Positions 7,054-16,140 are shown, counted from the first letter of the stretch. The stretch: 64,000 bases of DNA from Caballeronia glathei (GCF_000698595.1 NZ_JFHC01000030.1:29472-93471), one strand, 5' to 3'. Notes: generated by a model from the letters alone, not told the origin. Translations and numbers: made by a program.

Positions 7054-9792
7054 ATGCCTGAAGAACTAAGTCTTGAAGGTAAGACCCTGCTATTGGTCGA
7101 TGGTTCTAGCTACTTGTACCGGGCCTATCACGCGATGCCTGATCTACGCGGCCCCGATGGTGGGCCGACCGGCGCGCTTTATGGAATGGTGAACATGCTG
7201 CGCCGCCTGCGGCGCGAGATCAATGCAGAGTATAGCGCGTGCGTGTTCGACGCAAAGGGCAAGACGTTTCGCGACGACTGGTACGCGGAGTACAAGGCCA
7301 ACCGGCCCTCGATGCCCGATGACCTCTCGCGCCAGATCGAACCCATCCACGTGACGGTGCGCGCGCTCGGCTGGCCGCTCGTGATGATCGAGGGCGTCGA
7401 GGCCGACGACGTGATCGGCACGCTTGCCGTCGCGGCCGAGAAGCGCGGGATGAAGGTGATCGTGTCGACGGGCGACAAGGACTTGGCACAGCTCGTGACG
7501 GATCATGTCACCCTCATCAATACGATGACCAACGAGACGCTCGACCGAGCGGGCGTGCTGGCGAAGTTCGGCGTGCCGCCGGAGCGGATCGTCGATTATC
7601 TGTCGCTCATCGGCGATACGGTCGACAACGTGCCGGGCGTCGAGAAGTGCGGTCCGAAGACGGCGCTGAAATGGCTCACGCAATACGAAACCCTTGATGG
7701 CATCGTCGCACACGCGGGCGAGATCAAAGGTGCGGTAGGAGACAATCTGCGCAAGGCTCTCGACTTCCTTCCGATGGCGAAGAAGCTCGTGACGGTACGC
7801 ACGGAATGCGACCTGAGCACGCAGATCGAGTCGATCGATGCCACCTTGCCGAGCCGCCCCGAAGCGCGCGACGAACTGCGCGACCTCTTCACGCGGCATG
7901 GCTTCAAGACGTGGCTGCGCGAGGTCGAAATTGCCGACGCCGTGGAAGGCCCGACCGATACGCCGCCCGCCGAAACGACCGAGATCGTCCACCACTACGA
8001 GGCGGTGCAGACGTGGGAGCAGTTCGACGCGTGGCTCGCGAAGATCGACGCGGCCGAGCTCACGTCCTTCGACACCGAGACCACCTCGCTCGATCCGATG
8101 GTCGCGCAGATCGTGGGGCTCTCTGTGTCGGTGGAACCGGGGCATGCCGCGTACATTCCGGTTGCGCATCGCGGGCCGGATGCGCCCGTGCAACTGCCTC
8201 GCGATGAAGTGCTTCAGAAATTGAAGCCGTGGCTGGAAGATGCGTCGAAGAAGAAGGTCGGCCAGCACCTGAAATACGACGAGCAGGTGCTCGCGAACTA
8301 TGGAATCGAGCTGAACGGCGTCGTGCACGACACGCTCTTGCAGTCGTACGTGCTCGAATCGCACAGGCCGCACGACATGGACAGCCTCGCGCTGCGCCAT
8401 CTCGGCGTGAAGACGATCAAGTACGAGGACGTCGCAGGCAAGGGCGCGTCGCAGATCGGCTTCGACGAGGTCGCGCTCGACAAGGCTGCCGAGTACGCCG
8501 CCGAAGATGCGGACATCACGCTGCGGCTGCATCAGGCGCTCTATCCGCAAGTGGCCGACGAGGAAGGTCTGCTGCGCGTGTATCGCGACATCGAGATGCC
8601 GACCTCGCGCGTGCTGCGCAAGATGGAGCGCAACGGCGTGCTGATCGATCGCGAAAAGCTGAACCGGCAGAGCAGCGAGATCGCCACGCGGCTGATCGAA
8701 CTGGAAGGTGAGGCGTATGCACTGGCGGGCGGCGAGTTCAACCTCGGGTCGCCGAAGCAGATCGGGCAGATCTTCTTCGAGAAGCTGCAACTGCCGGTGG
8801 TGAAGAAGACTCCGAGCGGCGCGCCTTCAACCGATGAAGAAGTGCTGCAGAAGCTCGCGGAAGACTATCCGCTGCCGAAGATCCTGCTCGAACATCGCGG
8901 CCTGTCGAAGCTCAAGTCCACCTACACCGACAAGCTGCCGCGCATGGTCAACGCGGCTACCGGCCGCGTGCATACGAACTATGCGCAGGCGGTCGCGGTG
9001 ACGGGGCGCCTGTCGTCGAACGAGCCGAACCTGCAGAACATCCCGGTGCGCACGGGCGAAGGCCGGCGCATCCGCGAAGCGTTCATCGCGCCTCCGGGAA
9101 GCGTGATCGTGTCGGCGGACTACTCGCAGATCGAGTTGCGCATCATGGCCCACATCTCCGGCGACGCATCGCTCATGCGCGCGTTCGCAAAGGGCGAGGA
9201 CGTGCATCGCGCGACGGCATCGGAGATCTTCAGCGTCACGCCGATCGAAGTGTCGAGCGACCAGAGGCGCATCGCGAAGGTCATCAACTTCGGGCTGATC
9301 TACGGCATGAGCTCGTTCGGTCTCGCCTCGAACATCGGCATCACGCGCGACGCCGCGAAGCTCTACATCGACCGCTATTTCGCACGCTACCCGGGCGTCG
9401 CCGCGTACATGGAGAACACGCGCGCGAGCGCCAGGCAGAAGGGCTTCGTCGAGACGGTGTTCGGGCGGCGGCTTTGGCTGCCCGAGATCAACGGCGGCAG
9501 CGGGCCGCGCCGCCAGGCGGCCGAACGCGCCGCGATCAACGCGCCGATGCAGGGCACCGCGGCCGATCTCATCAAGCTCTCGATGATCGCGGTGCAGGAC
9601 TGGATCGAGGCATCGAAGATCGGGACCAAGATGATCATGCAGGTGCACGACGAACTCGTGCTCGAAGTGCCCGAAGGCGAATTGCCCGAAGTGCGCAAGC
9701 GGCTGCCGGAACTGATGTGCGGCGTGGCTGCGCTGAAGGTGCCGCTCGTCGCGGAGGTCGGCGCGGGCGCAAACTGGGAGGAAGCGCACTGA
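7054..9792 (+). CDS. polA: DNA polymerase I
   Basis: The 912-residue enzyme fills gaps and removes RNA primers. Three domains are visible. The 5'-3' exonuclease (about 8-295) begins TLLLVDGSSYLYRAYH. The 3'-5' proofreading domain has D340 and E342 in TSFDTETTSLDP. The family A polymerase has motif A at D689 (SADYSQIELR), the O-helix at R738/K742/F746 (RRIAKVINFGLIYG) and motif C at D866 (QVHDELVLEVP). All catalytic residues are intact, so proofreading should be active. The ATG at 7054 is preferred over an in-frame TTG at 7045, but neither has a strong ribosome binding site. It is divergent from the LOG gene with starts one base apart. Confidence 0.97.
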   Translation: MPEELSLEGKTLLLVDGSSYLYRAYHAMPDLRGPDGGPTGALYGMVNMLRRLRREINAEYSACVFDAKGKTFRDDWYAEYKANRPSMPDDLSRQIEPIHVTVRALGWPLVMIEGVEADDVIGTLAVAAEKRGMKVIVSTGDKDLAQLVTDHVTLINTMTNETLDRAGVLAKFGVPPERIVDYLSLIGDTVDNVPGVEKCGPKTALKWLTQYETLDGIVAHAGEIKGAVGDNLRKALDFLPMAKKLVTVRTECDLSTQIESIDATLPSRPEARDELRDLFTRHGFKTWLREVEIADAVEGPTDTPPAETTEIVHHYEAVQTWEQFDAWLAKIDAAELTSFDTETTSLDPMVAQIVGLSVSVEPGHAAYIPVAHRGPDAPVQLPRDEVLQKLKPWLEDASKKKVGQHLKYDEQVLANYGIELNGVVHDTLLQSYVLESHRPHDMDSLALRHLGVKTIKYEDVAGKGASQIGFDEVALDKAAEYAAEDADITLRLHQALYPQVADEEGLLRVYRDIEMPTSRVLRKMERNGVLIDREKLNRQSSEIATRLIELEGEAYALAGGEFNLGSPKQIGQIFFEKLQLPVVKKTPSGAPSTDEEVLQKLAEDYPLPKILLEHRGLSKLKSTYTDKLPRMVNAATGRVHTNYAQAVAVTGRLSSNEPNLQNIPVRTGEGRRIREAFIAPPGSVIVSADYSQIELRIMAHISGDASLMRAFAKGEDVHRATASEIFSVTPIEVSSDQRRIAKVINFGLIYGMSSFGLASNIGITRDAAKLYIDRYFARYPGVAAYMENTRASARQKGFVETVFGRRLWLPEINGGSGPRRQAAERAAINAPMQGTAADLIKLSMIAVQDWIEASKIGTKMIMQVHDELVLEVPEGELPEVRKRLPELMCGVAALKVPLVAEVGAGANWEEAH

Positions 9793-9802
9793 TTGTCTGC
9801 TG

Positions 9803-9854
9803 CCCGCATGCCGTGCATGCGGGACACGGGCTTGCGAGCGCGCCGCGCGCTCGC
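9803..9854 (+). terminator. Two tandem hairpins after polA
   Basis: CCCGCATGC-CGT-GCATGCGGG (9803-9823) and GCGAGCGCG-CCG-CGCGCTCGC (9834-9854) are perfect 9-bp stems with three-base loops, starting eleven bases after the polA stop. Neither has a T tract. They may end polA transcription or insulate it from ndh. Confidence 0.5.
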
Positions 9855-9937
9855 GCACAATGAGCCCGTCGAGGCGAGCCGGAACGCCGATGTCCGAAGA
9901 ATCAACGTATTCAAGTAACGGCCAAGGGAGAGTTTCA

Positions 9938-11275
9938 ATGCATCGCTTCATCATTGTCGGCGGAGGCGCCGGAGGGCTCGAACTCGCTACGCGTTTGGGC
10001 GACCGGTACGGTTCGACGAGCAGCAAGAAGGCGCCGAAGGCTCAGGTCACCCTGATCGACCGCAATCCGACCCATATCTGGAAGCCGCTGTTGCACGAGG
10101 TCGCCGCGGGCAGCATGGACCCGTTCACGCAGGAACTCGAATACGCGGCGCAGGCGAACTGGCACGGCTTCGAGTTCCAGCAGGGCGACCTGATCGGGCT
10201 CGACCGCGAGGCGAGGCGCATCACGATCGGTCCGCTCGTCGATCACGAGGCGGGCGAGCTGCTGCCGCAGCGCGAACTCGAATACGACACGCTCGTGCTC
10301 GCCATCGGCAGCACGACGCATTACTTCGGCGTGCAGGGCGCGCAGGAATATTCAATCGCACTCGACACCGTCGGTCAGGCCGAACTCTTTCGCAAGCGCC
10401 TGATCGCGGCGTGCATGCGCGCCGAGCATCGCGCGCCGGAGCCGGTCGCCGAGGGCGGGGCCGGTCAGCCGCGCATTCAGGTGGCGATCGTCGGCGCGGG
10501 CGCGACAGGCGTGGAACTGTCGGCGGAGTTGCGCAACACGGCGCACGTGCTGTCGGCCTACGGCCTGCACAAGCTCGATCCGAAACACGACATCGGCATC
10601 GCGCTGATCGAAGCCGGACCGCGCATCCTGCCGGCGTTGCAGGACCGCGTGTCGTTGGCAACCGCCGACCTGCTCACGAAGCTCGGCGTAACGCTCCTGA
10701 CGGGCGAGACGGTGGCCGAGGTATCGCGCGACTCGATCCGCACGGCGAGCGGCAAGACGATCCGCGCCGACCTGACGGTCTGGGCCGCGGGCATCAAGGC
10801 GCCGGCCGTGCTCGCCCAGCTCGGCGGCCTGCCCACCAACCGTCTCGGCCAGCTCAACGTGCGGCGCACGCTGCAGACCGAAGTCGACAACGACATCTTC
10901 GCGCTTGGCGACTGCGCGGCCTGCCCGTGGCCGGGCAACGAGCGCAACGTGCCGCCGCGTGCCCAGGCGGCGCACCAGCAGGCGAGTTTTCTGCTCAATG
11001 CGCTCGCGCGCAGGCTCGAAGGCAAGCCGCTGCCCGAGTACACGTATCGCGATTTCGGCTCGCTCGTGTCGCTCGGGCACTACAGCGCGGTCGGCAATCT
11101 GATGGGCGGTCTGATCGGCGGGAACATGCTGATCGAAGGGCTCTTCGCGCGCTTCATGTACATGTCGCTGTACCGGCTGCACGTCGCGGCGCTGCACGGC
11201 TATCCGCGCATGGTGCTCGATACCTTCGCGCACTGGCTGCGGCGCTCCACCGCGCCGCGGGTCAAGCTGCACTGA
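9938..11275 (+). CDS. ndh: Type II NADH:quinone dehydrogenase
   Basis: A 445-residue FAD flavoprotein that passes electrons from NADH to quinone without pumping protons, at the inner membrane face. The FAD-binding GXGXXG loop is at the N-terminus (FIIVGGGAGGLELATRLG). The NADH-binding loop is VAIVGAGATGVELSAEL (about 183-199). The second FAD motif is NDIFALGDCAACPWPG (about 315). The C-terminal stretch with GNLMGGLIGGNMLIEGLFARF and the following aromatic helix probably anchors it to the membrane, as in Ndh. The start is set by a strong AAGGGAGAG site; an in-frame ATG 16 codons upstream lacks one. Confidence 0.9.
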   Translation: MHRFIIVGGGAGGLELATRLGDRYGSTSSKKAPKAQVTLIDRNPTHIWKPLLHEVAAGSMDPFTQELEYAAQANWHGFEFQQGDLIGLDREARRITIGPLVDHEAGELLPQRELEYDTLVLAIGSTTHYFGVQGAQEYSIALDTVGQAELFRKRLIAACMRAEHRAPEPVAEGGAGQPRIQVAIVGAGATGVELSAELRNTAHVLSAYGLHKLDPKHDIGIALIEAGPRILPALQDRVSLATADLLTKLGVTLLTGETVAEVSRDSIRTASGKTIRADLTVWAAGIKAPAVLAQLGGLPTNRLGQLNVRRTLQTEVDNDIFALGDCAACPWPGNERNVPPRAQAAHQQASFLLNALARRLEGKPLPEYTYRDFGSLVSLGHYSAVGNLMGGLIGGNMLIEGLFARFMYMSLYRLHVAALHGYPRMVLDTFAHWLRRSTAPRVKLH

Positions 11276-11608
11276 GCGCAGCGGGCGCCGGGTGGCTCCG
11301 CTTCCGGCGTCTTGCTTCGACTCGCTCCGCCTTTTTGTCGGCCGGCCGCAAAGCTGTTTAGAATGAGCGGCGCGCGTTTCTGCGTCTTGTGCCGCGCGGC
11401 TCGCGGCGTGCGGCGAATGCCCGCGCGTGGCGCAAGTTCCAAGGCGTGGTTCAACGGTCGATCGAACCACGCCGAGCCTTCGTCGTTGCAGCGCCGCGCG
11501 TGGGGAAGCCTGGATTCACGGCGCGCGGTTTCCGGTTCAGTGCCGCCTGCGCGCCGCTCGCGAAGCGCGTGCTGCGGCTTGTCGCGGCCTTCGCCGCAGG
11601 AGCTTCGT
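11276..11608 (+). other. 333-base intergenic region with a perfect hairpin
   Basis: No supported gene: the open frame running into the next CDS has no start signal and reads as Arg/Ala-rich shadow. It holds a perfect 10-bp inverted repeat, GGCGTGGTTC / GAACCACGCC (11443-11473), with an 11-base loop, 135 bases before the dienelactone hydrolase start. Just before the hydrolase ATG is a GCAGGAGC ribosome binding site. The hairpin could be a leader structure or a terminator for ndh. Confidence 0.5.
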
Positions 11609-12484
11609 ATGCTTACGCCTGAAGTCGACAGCCTTATCCCGCACGTCCCGTTCAACCGCCGCACCTTCCTCAAGGCCACCTTCGGCACCGGCTTCGCGGC
11701 CGCCGTGCTGCCGGTCTCGGCGCAAACCATCCATACCGATACCGAAGGGCTGGAAGCCGGGGCGATCGGCGTGCGCGGCGCAGACGGCACGCTCATTCCC
11801 GCCTATCGCGCGCAGCCGAAAGGCAGGACGAAGCTGCCCGTCATCATCGTGATCCATGAAATTTTCGGCGTGCACGAGCACATCGCCGACGTCTGCCGGC
11901 GCTTCGCGAAGCTGGGCTATCTGGCGATCGCGCCGGATTTCTTCACCCGGCAGGGCGACGCGACGAGCGTGCAGTCGATCCAGCAGATCAACGACCAGAT
12001 CGTCTCGAAGATACCGGACTCGCAGGTGATTTCGGACATCGACGCCACCGTCAAATGGGCAGGCGAGCACGGCGGCGACCTGAACAAGCTCGGCATCACG
12101 GGGTTCTGCTGGGGCGGGAAGTACGCATGGCTCTACGCGGAACACAATCCGCGCCTGAAGGCGGCGGTCGTCTGGTACGGACGGGTCACCGGCAACAGGA
12201 CGGCCAACAATCCCAGCTATCCGATCGACAACGTCGCCGAGCTGAAGGCGCCTGTGCTTGGCCTCTACGGCAAGCAGGACCAGAGCATCCCGCAGGACAC
12301 GCTCGAGCAGATGAAGCAGGCGATCGCGAACGGTCCGGCGGTCGCGCGGGGCTCGCAGTTCGTCGTCTACGAGGACGCGCCGCACGCGTTTTTCGCCGAC
12401 TACCGCCCGAGCTATCGCAAGGCCGACGCCGAGGACGGCTGGCGCCGCGCCCTTGCCTGGTTCAAGGAGCACGGCGTCAAGTAG
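11609..12484 (+). CDS. Dienelactone hydrolase-family protein with Tat signal
   Basis: A 291-residue alpha/beta hydrolase. Residues 17-22 (RRTFLK) followed by a hydrophobic stretch (ATFGTGFAAAVLPVSAQT) form a twin-arginine export signal, so it should be a folded periplasmic enzyme. The nucleophile is C167 in GITGFCWGG, the cysteine signature of dienelactone hydrolases, with the acid in GLYGKQDQSI and His in YEDAPHAFFADYRP. Classical family members open dienelactone in chlorocatechol degradation in the cytoplasm; an exported form is of unknown substrate. Start chosen by AGGAG and the intact Tat motif. The sulfurtransferase gene converges eight bases downstream. Confidence 0.88.
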   Translation: MLTPEVDSLIPHVPFNRRTFLKATFGTGFAAAVLPVSAQTIHTDTEGLEAGAIGVRGADGTLIPAYRAQPKGRTKLPVIIVIHEIFGVHEHIADVCRRFAKLGYLAIAPDFFTRQGDATSVQSIQQINDQIVSKIPDSQVISDIDATVKWAGEHGGDLNKLGITGFCWGGKYAWLYAEHNPRLKAAVVWYGRVTGNRTANNPSYPIDNVAELKAPVLGLYGKQDQSIPQDTLEQMKQAIANGPAVARGSQFVVYEDAPHAFFADYRPSYRKADAEDGWRRALAWFKEHGVK

Positions 12485-12491
12485 CGCGCGA

Positions 12492-13361
12492 TCAGGGCGT
12501 CGCGCCCGTTGCCACGGGGCGCGACGGATTCGCGCACCACTCGCTCCACGAGCCGGGGTAGAGCGCCGCGCCGTGCAGGCCGGCGATCTCCATCGCGAGC
12601 GCGTTGTGGCACGCGGTCACGCCCGAGCCGCATTGCAGCACCACGCGGTCCGGCGCGGTGCCGCCAATGGCCGCACCGAACACCTCACGCAGGTCGTGGG
12701 CGCTCTTGAAGCGGCCGTCGGCGGCGAGGTTGTCCTTGAAGTAATGATTCAGCGCGCCCGGGATGTGGCCGCCCACCGGGTCGATGGTCTCGTTCTCGCC
12801 GCGATACCGGTCGGCGGCGCGGGCGTCGATCAGCAGATGGTCGCGCGTGGTCAGATTGCGCTCGACAGCCTGGACGTCGACGGTCACCGCGAGCGGCTTG
12901 CCCGCCTTGAAATTGCCCGGCGCCTTCGCCGGCACCTGCGTGTCGAGCGGCTGGCCGGCGGCTTCCCAGGCCAGCAGGCCGCCGTCGAGCAGCGCGACGG
13001 AATCGTGCCCGAGCCAGCGCAGCAGCCACCACAGGCGCGCGGCGTACATGCCGTCCTGCGCGTCGTAGGCAATGACCTGCTGCCCTTCGTTCAGCCCGAA
13101 GCCCGCGAGCGTTGCCACGAGCGCCGCGCGGTCCGGCAGCGGGTGCCGCCCGTTCGTGCCGGTCTTCACGCCGGACAGGTCGCGGTCGAGATGCAGGTAG
13201 TGCGCGCCCGGCAGATGGCCTGTCGCGTACGCGGCCTCGCCCGCCCCGGGTGCGGCGAGGTCGAAGCGGCAATCGAAGATCAGCGCGCTGCCGGGCGCGG
13301 CGGCGAGGCGTGCGGCCAGATTGGCGGCGGAAATCAGCGTGGTGTGGTGGGTGTGCGGCAT
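12492..13361 (-). CDS. sseA: Thiosulfate / 3-mercaptopyruvate sulfurtransferase
   Basis: A 289-residue tandem rhodanese-domain enzyme. The inactive N-terminal domain covers about residues 8-135 and the catalytic domain about 160-285. The active-site loop is C244 in CGSGVTA, the loop typical of 3-mercaptopyruvate sulfurtransferases as opposed to the CRxGxx[RT] loop of thiosulfate enzymes. It transfers sulfur from mercaptopyruvate to cyanide or thiols. The ATG has a good AGGAG site; an upstream extension of the frame has none. Likely a single-gene transcript, because a strong terminator lies upstream of it. Confidence 0.9.
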   Translation of the reverse strand: MPHTHHTTLISAANLAARLAAAPGSALIFDCRFDLAAPGAGEAAYATGHLPGAHYLHLDRDLSGVKTGTNGRHPLPDRAALVATLAGFGLNEGQQVIAYDAQDGMYAARLWWLLRWLGHDSVALLDGGLLAWEAAGQPLDTQVPAKAPGNFKAGKPLAVTVDVQAVERNLTTRDHLLIDARAADRYRGENETIDPVGGHIPGALNHYFKDNLAADGRFKSAHDLREVFGAAIGGTAPDRVVLQCGSGVTACHNALAMEIAGLHGAALYPGSWSEWCANPSRPVATGATP

Positions 13362-13450
13362 GACAGCTCCTGATGCGGACGCCGCGGCTGCCGTTGCAGA
13401 AGGATTGCAGAAGGGCCGGGGCTTTCGAATAGTGGTACCAGTTAGTCTAA

Positions 13451-13500
13451 ACAAAAAAAGACGGGCAAGACGGGCCTAAAACCCGTGGTGCCCGTCTTTT
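13451..13500 (-). terminator. Rho-independent terminator of the Rieske oxygenase gene
   Basis: AAAAGACGGGC (13456-13466) pairs with GCCCGTCTTTT (13490-13500), enclosing a second small stem ACGGG/CCCGT. Read on the minus strand the hairpin is followed by a run of seven T, twenty bases after the oxygenase stop. This is a textbook terminator. Confidence 0.88.
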
Positions 13501-13519
13501 CCTGATGAGCGCTTGCCGC

Positions 13520-14626
13520 TCAGATCGTGCCCAGCTGATGCCGCAGGAATTCGTGGAAGTGCTGCATGCCCGATTCCATCGGGCTTTGATACGGCCCGAC
13601 CTGCGATTCGCCGCGCGACATCAGCGCGCGCCGTCCGGCGTCCATGCGTTCGGCGATCTCGTCGTCTTCGCGGGCGGTTTCCATGTACGCGGCGCGTTCC
13701 GCTTCGACGAACTCGCGCTCGAAGAGCGCAATTTCCTCGGGGTAGTAGAACTCGACGATATTCGTGGTCTTCTGCGCGCCGCGCGGAATGAGCCACGACA
13801 CGACCAGCACGTGCGGATACCACTCGATCATGAGGCCGGGGTAGTACACCATCCAGATCGCGCCGAAATCGGGCGGCCTGCCGTTGCGGAACCGCAGCAC
13901 CTGGTCGTGCCACTTCCGGTACGTCGGGCTGCCGGGCTTCTCGAGATTCTTGTGCACGCCGACCGTCTGGACGCTGTACCAGTCGCCGAATTCCCAGGTC
14001 AGGTCGTCGCACGAGACGAAGCTGCCGAGGCCCGGATGGAACGGCGCGACGTGGTAGTCCTCCAGATACACCTCGATGAAGGACTTCCAGTTGTAGTTGC
14101 ACTCGTGCACCTCGACGTGATCGAACATGAAGCCCGAGAAATCGAAGTGTTTCGCCGTGCCGAGGCGCGCCAGATCCGCCGCGACGTCGCGGCCCTGCGC
14201 CTCGAAGAGCAGTCCCTGCCAGTTCTGCAGCGGCGTGGCGCCGAGGTTGAGGCAGGGGTTGTCGGCGAAATGCGGCGCGCCGAGCAGCTGCCCGTTCAGG
14301 TCGTAGGTCCAGCGGTGCAGCGGGCAGACGATGTTGTCGGCACTGCCGCGCCCGTTCAGCATGATTGCCTGCCGGTGCCGGCAGACGTTCGACAGCAATT
14401 CGATATTCGATTGCTGATTGCGCACGAGCACGCGCCCTTCGCCTTCGCCAGGAAGAGCGAAATAGTTCCCCGCTTCGGGAACCATGAGTTCGTGCCCGAC
14501 GTAGCGAGGGCCCTGCTTGAATAGTGTTTCGAGTTCGCGCGTAAGAAGCGCTTCGTCAAAGTAAGCCGTGACTGGCAGCTGGCTATGAAAAGCCTTCAGC
14601 TGCAATGCATTGCTCAGATTGGACAT
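13520..14626 (-). CDS. Rieske-type aromatic ring-hydroxylating oxygenase alpha subunit
   Basis: A 368-residue non-heme iron oxygenase. The [2Fe-2S] cluster ligands are C82, H84, C101 and H104 (NVCRHRQ...CPLHRW). The mononuclear iron site follows with E189, D190, H192 and H197 in YLEDYHVAPFHPGL. No beta subunit, ferredoxin or reductase gene is adjacent, so electron partners must be elsewhere. The substrate is unknown; the size and lack of a beta subunit fit the family that hydroxylates or demethylates small aromatic or quaternary amine substrates. The start MSNLSNAL was chosen by a GGGAG site. It is divergent from xseB. Confidence 0.85.
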   Translation of the reverse strand: MSNLSNALQLKAFHSQLPVTAYFDEALLTRELETLFKQGPRYVGHELMVPEAGNYFALPGEGEGRVLVRNQQSNIELLSNVCRHRQAIMLNGRGSADNIVCPLHRWTYDLNGQLLGAPHFADNPCLNLGATPLQNWQGLLFEAQGRDVAADLARLGTAKHFDFSGFMFDHVEVHECNYNWKSFIEVYLEDYHVAPFHPGLGSFVSCDDLTWEFGDWYSVQTVGVHKNLEKPGSPTYRKWHDQVLRFRNGRPPDFGAIWMVYYPGLMIEWYPHVLVVSWLIPRGAQKTTNIVEFYYPEEIALFEREFVEAERAAYMETAREDDEIAERMDAGRRALMSRGESQVGPYQSPMESGMQHFHEFLRHQLGTI

Positions 14627-14702
14627 TCCCACTCCCGATGAAAACGTGAAAGCAGTGAACAACCCAACCATCGAAGAATCGATTTAGGGAGCCCGCGATT
14701 AT

Positions 14703-14746
14703 ACCCAAATCCCCCTCCTTGGGGCGCTTAAGGTCTTGATTTGGGT
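14703..14746. promoter_or_regulatory. Inverted repeat in the 309-base divergent region before xseB
   Basis: ACCCAAATC (14703-14711) and GATTTGGGT (14738-14746) are perfect 9-bp arms 26 bases apart, 77 bases upstream of the oxygenase start. They could be a looped operator for the oxygenase gene. The rest of 14627-14935 holds no gene that I can support; xseB itself has no obvious ribosome binding site. Confidence 0.4.
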
Positions 14747-14935
14747 CAAAATTGCGCCGGGAGTTCCGCGCGGTCAGGGGCGATTGCGGACGCGGGCCGC
14801 CGGGGGCCGCACGCGCGGCGCATGCACGCCGGACGGGGTCCCGGCAGTCATGGCAAGGGGGCCGAGGCCGAAAAATCGGCTTTTGCCGTAGAATGTGCGA
14901 CTTGTTCCCAAAATCCGATTCCAGACCAACGATTC

Positions 14936-15256
14936 ATGGCGAAAACCGCAACGCAGGAAGCTGCCGCCAGCACGCCGGGCGCGGACGGCGCGCCGCTTCC
15001 GGACAATTACGAGGCGGCGCTGGCAGAGCTCGAGGGACTGGTCGGGCGCATGGAAGGCGGCGCCCTGAGTCTCGAGGAATCGCTCGCAGCCTACCGCCGC
15101 GGTGCGGCGCTTGTGGGCTTTTGCCAACAACAGCTCGAAAAAGTCGAGCAGCAGGTGCGCGTGCTCGATGGTGAAACACTGAAGCCGCTGCCCGCCGACG
15201 TGCAGCGTGCGACCCAGAATGCCGGGCCAACCGCCGACAACGGGGACGACCTATGA
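14936..15256 (+). CDS. xseB: Exodeoxyribonuclease VII small subunit
   Basis: A 106-residue subunit of the XseA-XseB nuclease that degrades single-stranded DNA. The helical core has the family pattern NYEAALAELEGLVGRMEGG, then LSLEESLAAYRRGAALVGFCQQQLEKVEQQV. It starts an operon: its TGA overlaps the ispA ATG in ATGA (15253-15256), implying translational coupling. The order xseB-ispA-dxs is conserved in many proteobacteria. Confidence 0.95.
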   Translation: MAKTATQEAAASTPGADGAPLPDNYEAALAELEGLVGRMEGGALSLEESLAAYRRGAALVGFCQQQLEKVEQQVRVLDGETLKPLPADVQRATQNAGPTADNGDDL

Positions 15257-16140
15257 CCTTCGAACAATGGATGCGCGCCAGTCTCGACCGTGTCGAGACG
15301 GCCCTCGAACACTATCTGCCGGGCGTCGACGTCGCCCCGGCCCGGTTGCACGACGCGATGCGCTACGCCGTGCTCGGCGGCGGCAAGCGCGTGCGGCCGC
15401 TTCTTTGCCACGCCGCCGGCGAACTGACCGGCGCCGAGGCGGCCGCGCTGGAAGCGGCGAGCGCCGCGCTGGAAATGATCCATGTGTATTCGCTCGTGCA
15501 TGACGACATGCCTGCGATGGACGACGACGCGCTGCGTCGCGGAAAGCCCACGGTACACATCCAATATGACGAAGCGACGGCACTGCTCGTCGGCGATGCG
15601 CTGCAGTCGCAGGCGTTCATCACGCTGACGGCTGCCGGCAACGCGCTCTCCGACCGCCAGCAGGCCGCGCTCGTGCGCGAACTGGCGGTGGCGAGCGGCT
15701 CGATCGGCATGGCCGGCGGGCAGGCGATCGACCTCGGAAGCGTCGGACAAAAGCTGTCGCGGCCCGAGCTGGAAACAATGCATCGGAAGAAAACGGGCGC
15801 GCTGCTGCGCGCCTCCGTGCGCATGGGCGCGCTCGCGGGCGAGGCGCCCACCGAGGCGTCGCTCAGGGCGCTCGACGATTATTCGGCCGCGGTCGGCCTC
15901 GCGTTCCAGGTGGTGGACGACATTCTCGACGTCACCGCCGACTCCGCGACCCTCGGCAAGACCGCCGGCAAGGACGCGAAGGACGACAAACCGACCTACG
16001 TGTCGATCATCGGACTCGACGCGTCGCGCGAACTTGCTGCCCAGCTGCGCCGCGACGCGCATGCCGCCCTCGAACCCTTCGGCGCGCGCGCCCAGCGCCT
16101 CGCCGAACTTGCCGACCTGGTCGTGAACCGGGTGCATTGA
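15253..16140 (+). CDS. ispA: Farnesyl diphosphate synthase (polyprenyl synthetase)
   Basis: A 295-residue short-chain prenyl transferase that condenses IPP with DMAPP and GPP to give farnesyl diphosphate for quinones and undecaprenyl carriers. The first Asp-rich motif is D84-D85...D90 (HDDMPAMDDD) and the second is D222-D223...D226 (VVDDILD). The substrate-binding GGGKRVRP is at 42-49. The spacing and length agree with IspA. It overlaps xseB by four bases and is followed after 89 bases by dxs, so the pathway's first enzyme and an early condensation enzyme are co-transcribed. Confidence 0.96.
   Translation: MTFEQWMRASLDRVETALEHYLPGVDVAPARLHDAMRYAVLGGGKRVRPLLCHAAGELTGAEAAALEAASAALEMIHVYSLVHDDMPAMDDDALRRGKPTVHIQYDEATALLVGDALQSQAFITLTAAGNALSDRQQAALVRELAVASGSIGMAGGQAIDLGSVGQKLSRPELETMHRKKTGALLRASVRMGALAGEAPTEASLRALDDYSAAVGLAFQVVDDILDVTADSATLGKTAGKDAKDDKPTYVSIIGLDASRELAAQLRRDAHAALEPFGARAQRLAELADLVVNRVH

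Noticed and set aside
7144..8790. 548-codon minus-strand open frame under polA
   Set aside because: Same reason: Arg/His-rich shadow with no start signal, opposite a complete polA.
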